Source of the DNA: Gonocerus acuteangulatus
Lineage: Eukaryota > Arthropoda > Insecta > Hemiptera > Coreidae
Assembly: GCA_946811695.1 (NCBI GenBank)
Contig: OX328123.1
Span: 126,391,518-126,455,517, forward strand
Direction: 5' to 3'
Length of the DNA stretch: 64,000 nucleotides
Shown here: positions 1 to 10,929 of the stretch, in pieces
Layout: every line of letters starts with the position of its first letter
Position numbering within the stretch: the stretch's first letter is position 1
Notes under the pieces: generated by a model
The model's database searches: none
Seen by the model: only the letters and a program-made list of their open reading frames with translations
What the model was told of the DNA's origin: nothing
Position numbers and translations under genes: made by a program

Positions 1-1514
1 CTCATCCTTACTACCATTCAACCTTTCGTCTCTCTCAGCATCCCTTTGTTATATATTTGAAATTATCAAGATATAATATCAAATGTTCTTTATGTTGGAG
101 ATCTTATACTAAACTAAAACAAATTTTCTATCGCGGTAATGAAAATCACTCAGATACAAAATTACGATGTAATTAATTTATAAATATAATTTATAGCTGT
201 GCGTTATTTTTGATGGTATTTAATCATGATTAAAATTAATTATTGTAAGGTTTCATCATTATTAAAATTTATTGTTATTAAGTTTAATTATTGTTAGAAT
301 TACAATCAATTGTGAGAGGCAATCAAATATTTTTATGTTTCGCGACACATATTATACGAATCGCGAGTATGTGATTTAGGTACCACTGGCCCTCGTGCTT
401 AGGCAAAAGAGCATGGTCCGCCATCATCATAGCATGGTCCGCCATTATCATTCCTATAGCCGGCCCATGCGCAAGCAACTCTCGTTATGTGCGTGTATGC
501 CAGTGGCTTTCAATGGTTTATTTTCCGCTCCCCTTGGCGTTATAAGTTCTTCTTGGCATTCTTATTACTATAGCCGGCCCATGCGCAAGCAACACACGTT
601 ATGTGCGTGTATGCCAGTGGCTTTCAATGGTTTATTTTCCGCTTCCCTTGGCGTTATAAGTTGTTCTTGGCATTCTTGTTCCTATAGCCGGCCAATGTTT
701 GTTATATTGGACCTTTCTGGACGCCTACCTACCCGGCGGATGGTTAGATACTTCCATAATTACCACGCCAAGGGAAGCGGAAAATAAACCATTGAAAGCC
801 ACTGTTATACACGCACATAACGAGTGTTGCTTGCGCATGGGCCGGCTATAGGAATAAGAATGCCAAGAAGAACTTATAACGCCAAGGGGAGCGGAAAATA
901 AACCATTGAAAGCCACTGGCATACACGCACATAACGAGAGTTGCTTGCGCATGGGCCGGCTATAGGAACAAGAATGCCAAGAACAACTTATAACGCCAAG
1001 GGGAGAGGAAAATAAACCATTAAAAGCCACTGGCATACACGAAAATAACAAAAGTTGCTTGCGCATGGGCCGGCTATAGGAATGATAATGATGGCGGACC
1101 ATGCTCTTTTGCCTAAGCACGAGGGCCAGTGGTACCTAAATCACATACTCGCGATTCGTATAATATGTGTCGCGAAACATAAAAATATTTGATTGCCTCT
1201 CACAATTGATTGTAATTCTAACAATAATTAAACTTAATAACAATAAATTTTAATAATGATGAAACCTTACAATAATTAATTTTAATTATGATTAAATACC
1301 ATCAAAAATAACGCACAGCTATAAATTATTCTTATAAATTAATTACATCGTAATTTTGTATCTGAGTGATTTTCATTACCGCGATAGAAAATTTGTTTTA
1401 GTTTAGTATAAGATCTCCAACATAAAGAACATTTGATATTATATCTTGATAATTTCAAATATATAACAAAGGGATGCTGAGAGAGGCGAAAGGTTGAATG
1501 GTAGTAAGGATGAG
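1..1514. mobile_element. Giant fold-back (inverted-repeat) element, left end cut by window
   Basis: Base 1 pairs with base 1514 and the symmetry (sum of paired positions 1515) still holds at the GGTACC motifs at 379-384 and 1131-1136. The two arms are therefore almost indel-free over about 700 bp. A short non-palindromic core lies around 700-780. The outer 370 bp of each arm is AT-rich unique sequence; the inner part is an array of 114-bp units. No transposase frame is visible. The structure resembles fold-back (FB-like) DNA elements or a MITE with very long TIRs. The true outer end on the left lies outside the window, so target duplications cannot be tested. Confidence 0.85.
454..1085. repeat. 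114-bp tandem units in head-to-head orientation inside the fold-back element
   Basis: The motif CTATAGCCGGCCCATGCGCA recurs at 454, 568 and 682 on the plus strand. Its reverse complement recurs with anchors at 846, 960 and 1074. All spacings are exactly 114 bp. The units are GC-richer than the flanks. Because the array is palindromic, both strands carry near-identical open frames (395-787 plus, 725-1120 minus). These are a by-product of the repeat and not evidence for a protein. Confidence 0.85.
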
Positions 1515-2505
1515 ATGAGGGAGAGACGAGGGTAAGCTAAACAGACGTGCATCAAGCCAACTGAGGGCTGTTTCCCTTTGCCAGCAATGACTGAGTTTAA
1601 AGAAATCCAAATATCAGGAACTCTGTCATTTTAGCTTATTTCGATCCAATCTAGGCATACGGTAGAGCGCCAGGCCAAGTTCCCGGCCTAAGCATACTGT
1701 GTGTATATTACCCGCCGTATTAGAGCCGATTTTTACCCTCTCAAAACTTTCAAGCAGTTAAAAATAAACTTATGAAATTTTACACGGACATTATTGTAAG
1801 AGATGTAAGTAAAATTGGAAAGTTTCATAATTCTACATTGAATAGTTTCTGAGATATAAGCGATGGAAAATAGGAATTTATAGCACTCATCCAAATTATT
1901 AGGCACTTCCCAAGAAGCTAAAGACTTGAAATTTTACAGGATGATAGGCATTAAGGTATTGTTAAAGAAAAAAATCGAAAAAGTCCTGAAAAGTTGAATT
2001 TGACTCTGCTTCCAAGGGGGGGGGGGGGGTTTATACTTCCTTCGGTAACCCATTATTCTGTCCGAAACCCATCATGTAGGGTATCAAATGAATCGTCTCG
2101 GTATGGAGAACCTATATTTCATGTTTTAAGAAACATTTAGACCCATATAGGTAGGAACACAGGTATGTCTTGATACGAGGAGTGGAATAGACTAAGTCAA
2201 AATCCAGGCCACTTCCGGATGAACCTGAATCAACCCGGAAACATCCGGGTCTCTACTGGCTCGCTTCCTGTACCATGTTGTGAGCAGGAATAGGAATGGA
2301 AGTGAGAAGGGTTTTAGTGCCAATTTGTTTACTTTTTTAAAAAATAACCGGAAGTTAATTGCAGATTAATTGTGACTTCCGTGATGCAGTCTACACTACC
2401 CAAATTCTAAAGAATGTGCTTAGTAATGCAGCTCCTGCGTGATAGAATTTTTTTAAATTAATTTTCTTCTAGATTACACGAGTGTACGGTGTATATGTGA
2501 GACAG
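1515..2505. other. Non-coding interval with a diverged Helitron-like segment
   Basis: No credible gene. A G homopolymer lies near 2016-2029. About 2100-2260 resembles the tandem unit at 21.36-21.77 kb (shared wording around 'ggtatgtcttgat' and 'ggagtg'), so it is probably an old copy of the same repeat. Confidence 0.5.
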
Positions 2506-2512
2506 TGATGGT

Positions 2513-2600
2513 TTGTTTTTGGATCTAAAAGGAGCTTCTGATTCTGTTTGGCACCGATTGTTATTATATGAACTGATGAATACATCACCATATATAAATC
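2513..2600 (+). pseudogene. Reverse transcriptase fragment (non-LTR retrotransposon relic)
   Basis: The frame reads FLDLKGASDSVWHRLL, which matches RT motif A of non-LTR elements (FLDLKGAFDSVWH-type). The A-D-S spacing is kept but the usual phenylalanine is serine. Only about 30 residues are recognisable and the downstream frame quickly becomes unrelated. It is a short dead fragment; the clade cannot be assigned. Confidence 0.6.
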
Positions 2601-3007
2601 TCTTCTCTTCTATAACACACATATGGCTTAAGAAGATTCCTTCACTCATCTTGCAACATTTTACAATCTGCGAGCATCAGCAACACCTCTACCCTCCGGT
2701 TCAGAAAACAGCGACTGCTCATCAATTCAACCAAAACTGAGACCAAAGTCCCTTCAGAGGTCCTTGCAAGAAGACATACCTGAAATCCGATAGGATGAAC
2801 ATCCAGTTTCTTGTTGCCCGAAAGACTTAAGTGTGACACCTAGGACTGCACTTCGATTACGACTTACTTGGGAACTAAAGATTAACATGAAATTACAACA
2901 TGCAGTTTCAGAACAGCTGGTTTACGAGTTAAAATGAAAACGCAAATTTTGCTTCTGTAAATGAATTAGTGAATATACATAGTTAGAAATCTTTTAGTGA
3001 CCAAAAC

Positions 3008-4214
3008 ATGAAGGAAATAGTCAATGAAGAAAATATGAAGAAAGCTGGAAAAGAGAAATCCAAATACCAACTGTCTGAATTGAAAAAATCCTTTATGTCT
3101 GAAACCGAGGTAACCTATCCAAGATATTTAATTGCTCAAATATGTGAAACTAATAAGTCTTTTAATGAAATCAGTCCGTTTGAAATAATTCGGTGGTTAT
3201 CTTCTTATTCAAGAGAAATTAACGTTAAGAAAATTAGGAAAAATGGAGTACTGTTTTTAGACTCACCAAATAACCTTGTCTCAGCAAAGCTTTTAAGTAC
3301 CTACAAAAACATTCAAAGGCTATAAAATAATAATAAAACCCCACAGTACGCCAATCGAAAGGCGTTTTCTATGGTTCAGAAATAAAGGGTATGATTGACG
3401 CTGAAATTCTGAATGAATTATTAGAACAAAATGTAAGTCATATTAGACGAATTGGTAATCCGGCAAAAAGTTCATTGTTTGTAGCCACATTTGACACTCC
3501 CCACCTTCCAGAAAGAATTCATGTTGGTTACCTTTCTGTTCCCGTCCGAGTTTATATTCCACCACCGCTTATCTGTTATCAGTGCGGCTCTCTTGGCCAC
3601 CATCAGACCGCCTGTGACAAGGACCCTATCTGTAGGAGATGTGCTGAGCCAAGCATGAAGATTCCTGTACAAGAATCAAATGCTGCTTATGTGGAGGTGA
3701 ACACTAATGCTACGTTTTGTTCAAAATATGCGGAAGAATACGAGATTAAAAAAACCATGGTATTTCAAAACCTCGGTTACTTCGAAGCTAAAAGAATATC
3801 AAAAAGAGGCAAAACAGAAACTTGTGCCAAGAAAGTGTTAAGTAATACGGAAGAAATGAGTCAATTTAAGAAATCAGTTCCCTAATAGAGGTTATGGGCG
3901 AGAGAATAGAGGTATTAGAGAAGCTGTTGGTAACTCGAAGCCTACATTCCCAGAACAAAATCCCAGAAGGAAGGACTTTGGAAGATGGCTCGAACTCAAC
4001 GCCAAGCACATCAAGACCTCTCCAGGATCAGGCTGCTGAAGAAGGAAGACCAGGGAAGGAATGCAGAGACGGCAGAAAGGTTAATCCAGGTGAAGACGGA
4101 AAGGAGAAGAAGAGAAGGAATGAAGATGATCCTCCAGAACATCCTAAATCATCAAAACCTACTAACACACCAACAAACAGACGACAAGAATTCCTTAGGG
4201 GAAAGAAACGGTAA
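3008..4214 (+). pseudogene. Degenerate ORF1 (gag-like) of an I-type non-LTR retrotransposon
   Basis: Three pieces in different frames (3008-3325, 3391-3885, 3894-4214) look like one ORF1. The first has the SPFEIIRWL and KKIRKNGVLFLDS wording that is also found, in diverged form, in the intact ORF1 at 39744-40979 (SPFQVCRFI, SGSVLLEI). The second has a CCHC zinc knuckle (CYQCGSLGHHQTAC) and a second Cys pair (CRRC). The third is Lys/Arg/Glu-rich. Frameshifts and stops separate the parts and no ORF2 follows, so the copy is truncated and inactive. In live elements the protein binds RNA and forms the retrotransposition RNP. Confidence 0.7.
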
Positions 4215-5430
4215 CACCTACTACTAATAGGAAACCTAACCTGCTTCCAAAACCTAACCTGCTTTATTGGGCATAAAGTCAGCTCAGCTGGTCTTTTTAT
4301 TATTTATTTATTTATTTTTTTTCAATTTATAATTTAAAAGTAAAATTCTTAATTTTAAGTTCAATTTTCCTTTGTCTTTTGGAATTTAATTTTTTAGTAT
4401 CCACTTCAGTAATTTCATCTAAGCCTAAGTACTATTTTCCCCCCCTTATTTAGGTAAACCTAAATTTTAATTTCCAAGCATTGACTATTCTTTATATTTG
4501 TCTATAATGGAGCTGAATTAATAATCACAAATCTTTCAAAATTTTAATATTGAAATTATTGCCATAAGCTGCTTTTGTTCTTTTTTTTAGTGGTATTTTA
4601 TTTAAACGTTTTGCATATTTTGTCACATTACTTATTTCATTTTTTTTTTTACACTTACATTTTTCTTGGCGAACTCATGAAATCATTTGTTTGATGAGCT
4701 CATTGCCTTACCTTACAGAGCTCATAAATAAAACAACATGCATACCCTAGTCCCTCTAAATTGTTGAACATAAAAATATCTTGCACATCTAGTCCTCCTT
4801 TACAGAAGCAGACTCAAATATATAAAATAATAGTAATAATTGAGGTAATAATAATACCATCCAAAAATAATAGAGACACGAACCATACAATTTAAAAAAA
4901 AATGAAATTTCCTCCTCAAATTAAATAATATCAAATTTACAAGCACATAATCTGAATATTATAATGTATATATAAAAAAAATAATGCAAAATCATACAGA
5001 CAATTGGATTGAAAATGGCTTATAGCCAAAACGTTACCACAACAAAAATTTAATATAAAATACAAAACAATTGAAGACTGAATAAGATGTTACCAACTAC
5101 CATAAAAATATCACACCAACCAAAACCAGTCACACTACTTTACAAGATGACGATCCTCCTAATAATGACTTAAGCCTGCCTGTGTGGTGTGGGACTTCCG
5201 CGACGAACATCAGACAACTTCTGACTATACAAACTGCTGCTGACTTGCCATGGTTAGTTTGAAACTCCTTGCTCCATCCAGAACTGGGAGTTCATCCTCT
5301 TGCATTTACCAACAAAGAGATAATCCGCAGATACCACAACATATTGGCTCTCTCTTCTGGTGCCATAAACTACCAGCTTGGAGAACTAACAGCTTTAAGC
5401 CAAGGCTCTACAAAGACATTTTATTTGTAA
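4215..5430. other. AT-rich interval without genes
   Basis: After a duplicated 'cctaacctgcttccaaaa' motif at about 4231-4262, the sequence is AT-rich with T and A runs. I see no coding frame with recognisable content, no RNA gene and no repeat with clear ends. Confidence 0.5.
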
Positions 5431-5600
5431 CTAGCTGTTACCCGGCGTGCCATGCTACACCTACTTTCTGCATCTAGAAAACAAAAAATAAATTAGAAAC
5501 CAAATAAGTAATATTAAAATCTAATAACGAAAATCTGTAACTGTTTGGGTTCACAGTTTCGAACCCTTGCACTCCCCGGATCAAGACCTTTCAAGTAACT
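5431..5600 (-). repeat. Helitron-like 3' terminus (CTAG end)
   Basis: Read on the minus strand, the segment ends in GGGTAACAGCTAG followed by T. The same end occurs on the plus strand at 21871-21883, with shared text upstream (tgcagaaagtaggtgtagc, and gtttgaaactgtgaacc). CTRR ends followed by T are the Helitron signature. Confidence 0.55.
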
Positions 5601-5629
5601 TTCATTTTAGTGTGTACCATAATCATTAT

Positions 5630-5770
5630 TCTACTATATATTTGTCAAATACCACTCACTCACTCACTGACTCACTGACCTATCATCCCCCAGCCCAAAC
5701 CACTCGACAGAAAATTTTGAAATTTTGCATGGACACTCCCTATATAAAGTAGGCACTCACTACGAAGGAT
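5630..5770 (+). repeat. Helitron-like 5' segment (TCTACTATA end)
   Basis: TCTACTATATATTTGTCAAAT followed by repeated CACT/CACTGA is nearly identical to 46011-46145 and leads into the same 'catggacactccctata' text. Helitrons start with TC, often TCTACTA. It is a short relic without coding potential. Confidence 0.5.
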
Positions 5771-6264
5771 TTTGTGATATTCGAATTTTTAAGTATTTTT
5801 AGCTGTTACCGTAATTTATCTATTTCATAGTATTATTTTTAATTGAGGTTGGATCAGCTAATCAAGATAAGTATATAACGTGTCAAATTTTAGTGTCTCT
5901 AAAATTTCAAGTTTTGTCAAGTTTAACCATCTTTTTATTCAAAATGTATGTATTTTTGTAATTCTGATGTAGTATGGGTTGAGAACAATGTGAAAGTGCG
6001 CCGCCTTTGGACGCTTAAAAGTGAAAATTTCAGTGAAAATCCGGAGTCGCTGTTCGGCTAAAAGACTTCTGTATGCGCTACAAACCGGATCTAGTGGTAA
6101 ACAAAAAGGACTTAGCAGAACCATCTGTAAGTAAAATCAATCCTTTTAAAGTAAAATTGAATAAAAAGACCATGGTAACAAAAACATGGAGCATTTAAAT
6201 TCAGGTTATATTGATAAGAACAATTTAATTGATGAAACAGCTGTTAATTCAAATGAATTTTTGT

Positions 6265-6415
6265 TTCCTAAAGGTACGTTTCCATTATGACAAGTCGCGG
6301 CGACATGTCGCGCATCTTATTGCACAGTTTTGTTGCAAAGGCTCGGCAACATGTCGCAGGGGCCACTCTCTGCGACATGTTGCAGGGAAAAAGTCGCTGC
6401 GACATGTCGCAGAAG
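6265..6415. repeat. Cluster of four GCGACATGTCGC palindromes
   Basis: 12-bp palindromes lie at 6300-6311 (perfect), 6346-6357 (one change), 6372-6383 (one change) and 6399-6410 (perfect). The spacings are 46, 26 and 27 bp. They are GC-rich islands in AT-rich DNA. The leading 'ggtacgtttccattatgacaag' resembles DNA-transposon termini, so this may be the subterminal region of a MITE. Confidence 0.6.
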
Positions 6416-6479
6416 TATTTGCTGGAGGAACGAGGTTAACATATGTTAATAATATGTGAAGATTAGACACGTTTTAGGT

Positions 6480-7320
6480 TAGGTTCTGTAGACACTAGAC
6501 AGCAGTCAGAGCACAAATCATTCAGAATAATGAATAATATATAATTCTGTTATTTCATTCTGAATAATGAATACTTTTTCATTAATTATTCTGTCCCTAT
6601 TCATTGAATGACGATGAAAATTTTTATTGAATGCAGCTATTTATTCGAGTGAAACAATTTTTTTAATGAAATTCGTTTATTTGACTGCAATTTTTTGTTA
6701 AATACAAGAGATTTTCTTCACTTTTTTCTGAAAAAAATACTAAGTTCATTGAACTTTTTCTTACTTTTAATGAAAATTCTTTATTCAAATGATATTGTTT
6801 CTTGAACTTAAAGAACCTAAGTTTGTTGTTACATGAACCGTATTATTTAAGGCATCAGCCCTATCCTGGCTAGAAGAGGGTAGTAACCAATAGATAACCC
6901 GTCCTAAAATTTGTAGTTAACAATAAATGGACGTTAAAATTTAAATAAATAGATGAACCATATTATTTTAAATGTATAAAAATAATGAATGAAGAATGCA
7001 AAATAATTAATTATTCATTAAATTTAAAAAAAAAAATCAGTCAATGAATAACTGAATAAATGCTTATTCAATAAAAATGTATTGAATAACGAGCCAACCC
7101 CATTATTCGTTGAATAAAAATAAATCAGTAGACGAATAAGTTATTGAATGAATAAATTCTTATTAAATAAAATTTTATTTGAATGATTATTGAATAAAAA
7201 ATGTATTGAAAAATTCCCTACTCCGCTAGACAGGGTTGAATTTGTAAACGGTCTTTTGCGCATGCGTGTGGTCCTGGCACAAGATGCGGGCTGATTCCAT
7301 TACCACATAGCCCATCAAAC
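6480..7320. other. AT-rich stretch full of TGAATAA motifs
   Basis: The words ATTCATTGAATAA and TGAATAA recur dozens of times on both strands from about 6510 to 7215, with no fixed period. No gene. A truncated SINE sits inside at 6849-6952. Confidence 0.55.
6849..6952 (+). mobile_element. 5'-truncated tRNA-derived SINE (family I)
   Basis: The 3' half of the SINE is present: GGCATCAGCCCTATCCTGGC, then 'agataacccgtcctaaa', then 'aataaatggacgttaaaattta' and an A/T tail. The 16-bp flanks ATGAACCRTATTATTT at 6833-6848 and 6953-6968 differ at one base and are the target duplication. The tRNA-like head is missing. Confidence 0.8.
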
Positions 7321-7321
7321 G

Positions 7322-7589
7322 GTGGTTTCAAGCAGAACGTTTTGGTGTAATTGTTTTGATTGGGTTATTCTATGTTTTTTGGGGGTGCTGAACACAAATC
7401 AGAAGTTTTCCGCCAAAAATTCTTCTTCGAACATCTCGAATAAAAGTGATATTAAGGCGTCAGGGACACCGACAGTAACTAACTTTTACACAGAAGCGGA
7501 AATTACAGAATCTGGCTCTCATTCTAAAGCAAAGCTCTATAAATCAATACAAAATATGCCTAATAAAGCCTTTCTAGAGGATACAGAAG
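7322..7589 (+). other. Open frame of unknown nature, ending in a MITE
   Basis: A frame encoding about 90 residues (Ser/Asn/Lys-rich after a hydrophobic start) runs into the MITE at 7590 and stops inside it. I recognise no domain. Its last part (IQNMPNKAFLEDTE) belongs to the degenerate repeat described at 7546-8645, so it may be repeat-derived rather than a gene. Confidence 0.25.
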
Positions 7590-8645
7590 CATGGGCGTAT
7601 ATGAGGGGGGGGGGGCTGAGGGGGCTGCAGCCCCTCCCGAAATTTTGAATTGATGATAAAAACTTCTCGTAAAACCCTTAAAAATAAATTAAATAAGATC
7701 ACTTAGTTCATAAAACATATTTTATTTTACGTGTAATAGCGTTTTAGTTGCCTAAAACTATTCCAAGCTCTAAATATTTAGTATTCCATACCCTGGAAAT
7801 GGTCTCAGCCCCCCCCCCCGAAATTGTTTTTATATACGCCCATGTACAGAAGGATCAAGAAGAAGTACACAAGATTGAGTAGAATACCCTGCCTAATATA
7901 GCCTATATAGAATAATATGCCGAATAAAACCTATCTAGTAAATACACAAGGACAAATAAAAGTCTTGACGAATAACAAGTCAAGAAAAAAAACTTTATTT
8001 AACAAAATAAAACAAAGTTTAGTTGCCCAACTACAATAGAATAATATACCTAATTAAGTCTATGGAGTAGACACAAATGGACCAAAAACAAGTCTTGTGG
8101 AATATTGTTTTTTTTTCTAATTAAATACTTTTTATCAATATTTAGTATATAACCTTTGTTGAAAACTATTGATTGCTAATTGATGAATCGGTTTACAACT
8201 AAGTAGTCTTTATGAATATTTAGTATATAACCTATGTTTGGATCTGTGTTTTTGGGGTGCTCTCCGCCTAGGCTTTGTATTTGTGTCGGCAGATACCTGG
8301 AGTATATTTACAGCTCTTGAGGATTAACTCTTAGCAGGTAAATTTCCTGCGGCCCCCTTGTTTCTACGGGCATTGAACCGCCATATTCGCTCATAGTATC
8401 TAAGCGTTGTGAAGTTTATTTTTTGGATTTAGGACTTAATATACATATGTAGACTAAATCATAGCAAGAAGTAATCCTCCGTCGTCGGTTCTTAACTATG
8501 TAGACTCGCTAATGTTATCCAATCTTAGATAGATCGTATTTAAAATCCACAGCAAAAACACGACATTTCATCAGAATCCCCAGCTGAATAAAACTTATAT
8601 AGAATAATATGCAAAATAAAGCCTATTTAGTGGATAAAAATAGAG
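7546..8645 (+). repeat. Four dispersed copies of a ~40-bp degenerate motif
   Basis: Variants of 'aatatgcctaataaagcc' plus 'tatctagtggataca' occur near 7551, 7912, 8042 and 8603. In the same frame they read roughly NMPNKAYLVDT. No larger repeat unit could be delimited. Confidence 0.5.
7590..7844. mobile_element. 255-bp hAT-like MITE (family D), copy 1
   Basis: It starts CATGGGCGTATA and ends TATACGCCCATG, an almost perfect TIR. The flanks are an exact 8-bp duplication, TACAGAAG (7582-7589 and 7845-7852). An 8-bp duplication and a CA...TG end fit the hAT superfamily. G- and C-homopolymers sit just inside each end. Non-autonomous. Copies 2 and 3 are at 45191-45577 and 60312-60738. Confidence 0.85.
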
Positions 8646-8892
8646 GAAAAAAGCCGTTCGTGGTGGTAGAAAATCTTAAAAATATTTCGCTCAGAAATCT
8701 CCGAAATATTGTCACTAATTTTACGTATCCTGTTTTACAGCCAAATAGATTTATATTCTATAACCAGTACTGTAATCTAGATATTCATACGGCATCTTCG
8801 AATTCTAACAAACAAAATATTGATTCTAATTATACGTATCCTGTTTTATTGACAAATACATTTGACTGCTATAAGCAATTAAAAACACTAGG

Positions 8893-8991
8893 GAATATGT
8901 CAAAGAACTCGGAGTAGGAGCCTCCACAGTTTCAAGACATTTGAAGGAAATCGACAAATCCAAAACTGACATTTCATACGGTACAGCCTGA
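8893..8991 (+). pseudogene. HTH-like coding fragment in family B
   Basis: The frame reads EYVKELGVGASTVSRHLKEI, then 12 residues and a stop. The pattern (two helices around GxGASTVSRxLKEI) resembles the helix-turn-helix DNA-binding part of transposases or repressor-type proteins. The homologous frame lies at 62345-62446 on the minus strand and differs mostly by amino-acid-changing substitutions, so it shows no sign of purifying selection. Upstream sequence is closed by stops. Probably a relic of the autonomous parent. Confidence 0.5.
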
Positions 8992-9736
8992 TATATTTTT
9001 AACAATGAATTGCTTTTCTTATTTTAATTAATCTGTTTTATTGTAAAATACATTATCCTACTATAACCAATAAAAAAACAACAAGGAATAAAAACAAACA
9101 AGAAGAACCGTTCGAATAAACGAAATCAATTACTTCAAAGTTTAAGCACTTATTTCTCCGATTGACATAGCCTAATCAAAAATTGTTTCAGAATCTTTTT
9201 TGTAGAACATTTAGTAAGCTTTCGCATGGTAACCCTCCGTTTACCAAGATTCTTAACCTTTTTCGAGATATTAAGGAAAGTATACAAAGTTACCAAAACT
9301 TTTTTTATGTCTGTTAATAAAATATTTTATTCTAACCCTTCCTTAACTCCAAACGCAACCAAAATTTCAACATATTAGTTTTAATGAAAGTAGATGATGC
9401 AGTAACTGTTTCAACTGAATCCCATGATTCTATGTACCCAAACCAAAAACGGCATTCAAAAATTATTTTTTCAGTTTTCTCGAAAACGGTTAAAGCTATC
9501 GCCTTGAAAATGGTTCCATTCGTTTTCCTAGCCCAAGAAGCCTATAAAAAGAGTACTTACAAGCTTATGAACGTAAGCGTTACGATTTTTTTTTGCGCGA
9601 ATTTCGCCCCAAACGCCATCTTCCAGTGGGCGGATTTTGCTGGTTAACGAACTTGACCTTTCAAATTGGACGACAAATTTTTGTACCAAATTTCATCAAA
9701 ATCGGACCATCAGGGAAGCCAGAAATGAGCGAACAG

Positions 9737-9738
<2 letters not shown>

Positions 9739-9772
<34 letters not shown>
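9739..9772. repeat. (TA)n microsatellite in family B
   Basis: About 16 TA units embedded at the same internal position as in the 61.36 kb copy. Confidence 0.9.
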
Positions 9773-9775
<3 letters not shown>

Positions 9776-10144
9776 AATTTGAACCACCGTTATTTTCGGT
9801 CTCTAGGGGTTCTGAAACGCGAAATTTTCTTGTCGGCACTTCCGGATTGTTTCATTGTATCAACCTTATAAGCGGGATTCCTCCCTATGGGGGAGGGAGG
9901 AACCGCGCTAAAACGTGAATAGTTCTGCTCATTTATATTTCTTATGAGAACTGTTCAATTATTAATTTTGTAAATACTTAATAAATACACAAAAACTTCA
10001 TTTTTCCTCTTTTGATCTGACGCAGGAACAGGATACAGTCCCCCTTGTGGGAGATAGCGCTCCTCGCGGCGGCTTTGGGAACCTACATCTGGCCGGCTAA
10101 TTCTAATGAAACAGAGTTTAAAGTAGACCCTCCTTTCCAATAGA

Positions 10145-10682
10145 CCGATTTAGTTCATTTTTACAACACTTCTTTCTCATGAGATACCCACGAAGTATAC
10201 CGCGTTTCGTTACAATTCAGCAAAAATTACGACCGGTATGAGTATATTAGTACTTTAGGTCCGGAGTAAACCCCCCTCCAAATAACCCGATTTAGTTTAT
10301 TTTTACAACCAATTTTTCCTCTCTTGATTACCACTACGAATACCGAGTTTCGTTGAAATGTAACTAAAATTACGGCTGGTAGTGGCAAATTGGTAATGTG
10401 GGTCCGGAGTAAACCCCCCTCCTAATAAACCGATTTAGTTTATTTTTACAACGTATGTCTCTCTTTATATCAACATAACGAATACCGAGTTTCGTTGAAA
10501 TATAACAAAAACTACGGCTGGCATGGTCAAATTAGTGTTTTGGGTCCGGGGTAAACCCCCCCCCCCTCCCGGTGGACCGATTTTGGTGGTTAACGAACCC
10601 ATTCAATCGTTTGCTAATTGAACGCTATATACCACGTTTCGTGAAGAAAAAACAAAAACTCTGGCCGCTATCGTGTTAACAG

Positions 10683-10763
<81 letters not shown>

Positions 10764-10905
10764 TATATATAAATTTTAACGGGGGTCATTTTCGGTGTCT
10801 ACTAGGTAGGATCGATGGAGATTTTAAGAAATTTTTCAAAAATTCCGTCATGAGTGCAACCTCAATAGCTACTTTCCTTCTTCGGAGGAAAGTGCTAAAA
10901 TAGTG
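10145..10905 (+). repeat. Family A repeat: ~142-bp tandem units, (TA)n, terminal hairpin
   Basis: Units starting with GATTTAGTT or GATTTTGG occur at 10145, 10289, 10431 and 10579. Each carries 'gagtttcgtt', 'attacggctgg' and a C-rich 'ccggagtaaaccccc' segment. Then come a (TA)n tract (10688-10762), a conserved 'ggtcattttcggtgtctac' block and a closing segment, GAGTGCAACCTCAATAGCTAC, leading into TCGGAGGAAAGTGCTAAAA. In the 24.9 kb copy the end folds as a hairpin. The same order of modules occurs at 24490-24945 (plus) and, split by a retrotransposon, at 46278-46450 plus 55543-56050 (minus). Confidence 0.75.
10688..10762. repeat. (TA)n microsatellite in family A
   Basis: About 37 TA units with one interruption, at a fixed position inside family A. 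Confidence 0.9.
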
Positions 10906-10929
10906 TATATGACGCTATATCTGCCTCAA

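Larger units (their letters stand above)
8600..9920 (+). repeat. Long dispersed repeat (family B), plus-strand copy
   Basis: The segment matches the reverse complement of 61210-63100 over most of its length. Shared landmarks include the HTH-like frame, 'cttatttctccgattgacat', 'ccttaactccaaacg', the text before the (TA)n tract, and a terminal hairpin (GGAGGGAGGAACCGCGCT). Inside, 'acgtatcctgtttta' is iterated at about 8730 and 8836 with a weaker copy near 9035. There is no complete coding region. The superfamily is unknown; the terminal hairpin is compatible with a Helitron-like end. Confidence 0.7.

Noticed and set aside
454..700. CRISPR-like direct repeats
   Set aside because: Units are contiguous 114-bp repeats without spacers, in a eukaryotic genome.
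395..1120. Two overlapping ~130-residue frames on opposite strands with near-identical products
   Set aside because: They arise because the 114-bp repeat array is palindromic; there is no codon structure independent of the repeat.
9593..9918. Frames with long Tyr-Ile runs (also 55426-55729 and 61305-61598)
   Set aside because: They are translations of (TA)n tracts.
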